From assembly GCA_019058445.1 (NCBI GenBank), contig JAHPZA010000006.1, forward strand, positions 620,001 to 684,000: DNA of 64,000 nucleotides, in the 5' to 3' direction. The notes under the pieces were generated by a model. The model saw nothing but the letters and a program-made list of their open reading frames with translations, did not search any database and was not told where the DNA came from. The translations under genes were made by a program, and so were the position numbers. How positions within the stretch are numbered: the first letter of the stretch is position 1; every line of letters begins with the position of its first letter. Shown here one piece after another: positions 62,208 through 64,000 of this stretch. The stretch is from Promethearchaeota archaeon (lineage in GTDB: Archaea; Asgardarchaeota; Lokiarchaeia; Sigyniarchaeales; SOKP01).

Positions 62208-62780
62208 ATGCTAAGAAATGTTGTTAATATTAGCGTGTACAGAAAAGTTATCCTAAAGGATGGAAGAGTAATAATACTCAAGAGAATGAACCAAGAAGAT
62301 TATAAAAAGGGCATGAATTATGAATATGTACATAACTGGTTAGCTCAAGTAAGTAAGTATTTATTATATGATTTCCAAGAGGAAGACATGGACTGGGATA
62401 AGCAGCAATTTTTAACATCATTAAATAATGCGGAAAACATCATTTTAGGGGGAATTTATAATGAAAAGATTATTGCACATGCTAAACTTAATGTGAATAT
62501 ATTATCTCCAAGGGAGAAGCATGTAGGATACTGGGCTGTTATGATTCATCCTAAGTTCCAGAATAATGGTTTAGGCACACATCTTCTCAATTGTATAGAA
62601 ATAATTGCCAAAAAGATTGGACTAAAACGTTTAGAAGCTGAATTTATAGAGGAAAACTCTTCAGCAAAAGCATTATATCTCCGAAAATTGGGTTATACTA
62701 TTGAAGGTCGCAAAAAAAGGGCATTTAAGCTTCCAAATGGCACCTATGTAGATAAGGCAGTTATTGGGAAAATATTATAA
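62208..62780 (+). CDS. GNAT-family N-acetyltransferase
   Basis: The protein has 190 residues. It has GNAT motif A: YWAVMIHPKFQNNGLGTHLL (the NNGLGT acetyl-CoA loop), followed by EIIAKKIGLKRLEAEFIEEN and SSAKALYLRKLGYTIEGRKK, the standard C-terminal strand and helix. Acceptor (protein or small molecule) is unknown. It stands alone between two unknown genes. Confidence 0.88.
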   Translation: MLRNVVNISVYRKVILKDGRVIILKRMNQEDYKKGMNYEYVHNWLAQVSKYLLYDFQEEDMDWDKQQFLTSLNNAENIILGGIYNEKIIAHAKLNVNILSPREKHVGYWAVMIHPKFQNNGLGTHLLNCIEIIAKKIGLKRLEAEFIEENSSAKALYLRKLGYTIEGRKKRAFKLPNGTYVDKAVIGKIL

Positions 62781-62807
62781 CTTCTAATATCTACTTTAGA
62801 AATCAGG

Positions 62808-63494
62808 TTATCTACTAAGAACTCCAAAATATATAATAATTTCGTGTGAATTACTTGATAATTTGTATTGAGGTAATCCATTTCCCTTTTCAACATTAAG
62901 AAAAGTAAGTATTAATTCCTTTTTTTGAACGTCGAGCAGTTTTATTAATAAACCGACCATCAACATTAATACTTTTCGTGAACCATCTTTTAATACAGAT
63001 AATTTTGAAAGGAGTATCTCCTTAGATTCTTGAATATGTTGAAAGGGATCGCTTGCTCTGGAACATAGATATACAACTGTTTCCATATCTTTATGAAATA
63101 AAATAAAAGCTCCTAAATGGAGGTCATAAAAGATATCAAAGCTTGTTGAGAAATCTTTCCAGGACAGCGCAAACTTGATTAGATTATTGTTAATGATATC
63201 ATTAGCCATTTGAGTCTTATCACGACTTCTAATAATTATGCTATTAAGCAGATCATTTATGCTATATCTCCTTGCTTTTGAAAATTCAAGGATACGAAAA
63301 TTATAATTAAAATCTGTTATCAGCATATCTTTTACGAATGGGATGCTGTCTTCGGGATATTGTTCATAAAAAACTTTTGTCGTTTCATACCGAACGGTGT
63401 CATTGAGCTCATATGAGATCTTACTTTTCAAAGAATTAAAAGAATGCATAGAATTTTTTAGATCAAACTCTGATGTATTGTGAATTTTCATCAT
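62808..63494 (-). CDS. Unknown helical protein
   Basis: This 228-residue soluble protein is mostly helical, with a polar N-terminus (FDLKNSMHSFNSLKSKISYE) and a hydrophobic C-terminal half (VLMLMVGLLIKLLDVQKKEL). It ends with a beta stretch (YKLSSNSHEIIIYFGVL). I recognise no family or motif. It converges with the GNAT gene, 28 bases apart. Confidence 0.6.
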   Translation of the reverse strand: MMKIHNTSEFDLKNSMHSFNSLKSKISYELNDTVRYETTKVFYEQYPEDSIPFVKDMLITDFNYNFRILEFSKARRYSINDLLNSIIIRSRDKTQMANDIINNNLIKFALSWKDFSTSFDIFYDLHLGAFILFHKDMETVVYLCSRASDPFQHIQESKEILLSKLSVLKDGSRKVLMLMVGLLIKLLDVQKKELILTFLNVEKGNGLPQYKLSSNSHEIIIYFGVLSR

Positions 63495-63747
63495 ATATTA
63501 GCTTATACTCAACTATTAAAAAGAAAAAATAGGAACTTAATATTTGAAACTTACCAGGTAAAGGTTTAATTTTAGGCATACCAAAGGTAATATCTTAGAA
63601 GTTTTAAGTGTTAGACATAAATTAAGGCTGAATTTTTTATCCCTTAAAAAAATATGCATTATTTCTTCATAAATTCATACTTTTAAGTATTTAGAAAAAT
63701 GCTTTTTTCAGAAGCTGATCAATAAGATCATAAAAACAAAATTTATT

Positions 63748-63882
63748 TCAAAAAATTGAAAATTTCTTTTCATTAATTAGAACCAATTTCTTGAAGTGGT
63801 CATTCTGTTTGATTTTTAGATAATTTTGGGAAATAATTTTTGCCGTATTATCTTTATATTCAAGTTTCCTACAATATCGCAT
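63748..63882 (-). CDS. Possible small basic protein
   Basis: A 44-codon frame reads MRYCRKLEYKDNTAKIISQN, then YLKIKQNDHFKKLVLINEKK. It looks protein-like, with a TATA-like TTTTTAAAC about 22 bases upstream, but no ribosome site. The rest of 63495-63974 shows no gene. Confidence 0.3.
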   Translation of the reverse strand: MRYCRKLEYKDNTAKIISQNYLKIKQNDHFKKLVLINEKKFSIF

Positions 63883-63974
63883 GTCAAAAAAAAAGGTTTA
63901 AAAAGACCACTCGGGATCTTAATTAATTAGTTTTTAAGAAAAAATGTAACTTTATTATAAGGTGATAAAAAAAG

Positions 63975-64000
63975 ATGGCTACTGATAAAAATTACTATAA
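63975..64000 (+). CDS. Start of a gene cut by the window edge
   Basis: An ATG at 63975 follows AAGGTGAT with 7 bases between, giving MATDKNYY before the window ends. TTATTATAAGG lies just ahead. The product cannot be identified. Confidence 0.5.

Overview
This AT-rich window most likely comes from an Asgard archaeon of the Lokiarchaeia (Promethearchaeota) type. The evidence is a eukaryote-like actin ending in HRCF, a Ras/Rab-like GTPase, 7TM proteins of a style common in that group, TrmB and HxlR regulators, TATA-like promoters, and ferredoxin-rich tungsten/molybdenum enzymes. No rRNA, tRNA or CRISPR array was found. All functional calls come from reading motifs by eye; no database search was run.

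Layout. 1-509 is the start of a TPP-dependent (acetolactate synthase-like) enzyme. 582-6496 is a tight minus-strand operon: a degenerate AAA+-like protein, an SMC ATPase with Smc5/6-like head features, a ScpA-like kleisin and a ScpB-like tandem winged-helix protein. 7006-8175 holds a small GTPase and an ArsR repressor, with a decayed partial copy of arsR beyond the GTPase. 8352-13928 is a plus-strand metal(loid) cluster: DUF166, Acr3 arsenite permease, ArsM, a protein joining a class I methyltransferase to an HgcA-type (mercury-methylation) corrinoid/membrane protein, an HgcB-type ferredoxin, a thioredoxin-like CC-rich protein and a possible beta-grasp protein. 14162-28252 holds a YdjM-like membrane protein, an HD hydrolase, an aldehyde:ferredoxin oxidoreductase, an HxlR regulator, a molybdopterin oxidoreductase with its ferredoxin subunit, two TrmB-like regulators (one with an extra N-terminal domain) and lokiactin.

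28361-37735 is an accessory, decaying region: small zinc-ribbon and LIM-like proteins, duplicated fragments, a leucine-rich-repeat remnant, membrane-protein pseudogenes, a 35-bp exact repeat, a ~220-bp degenerate repeat pair, and a thiolase that lacks its catalytic cysteine. 37820-54927 is metabolic and membrane-related: an HTH/ferredoxin protein, two MFS/GPH transporters, an M20 peptidase, a collagen/C1q-like surface protein, a geranylgeranyl-reductase-like flavoprotein with an HdrB-like CCG protein, methyltransferases, a nitronate monooxygenase-like enzyme, a two-module potassium channel and an aldo/keto reductase. 55606-64000 carries Hsp20, acetyltransferases, a nucleotidyltransferase interrupted by an in-frame TAG, a CoiA-like nuclease, an SDR and several small unknown proteins.

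How the genes may work together. The strongest functional unit is the ArsR-controlled arsenic/mercury-type cluster, where efflux (Acr3), As methylation (ArsM) and a corrinoid methyl-transfer pair (HgcA fusion plus HgcB) sit together, and three products share paired-cysteine (SCC) motifs. The second is the SMC-kleisin-KITE operon led by a predicted dead AAA+ protein, which could be a chromosome-organising or DNA-repair complex with an unusual fourth subunit.
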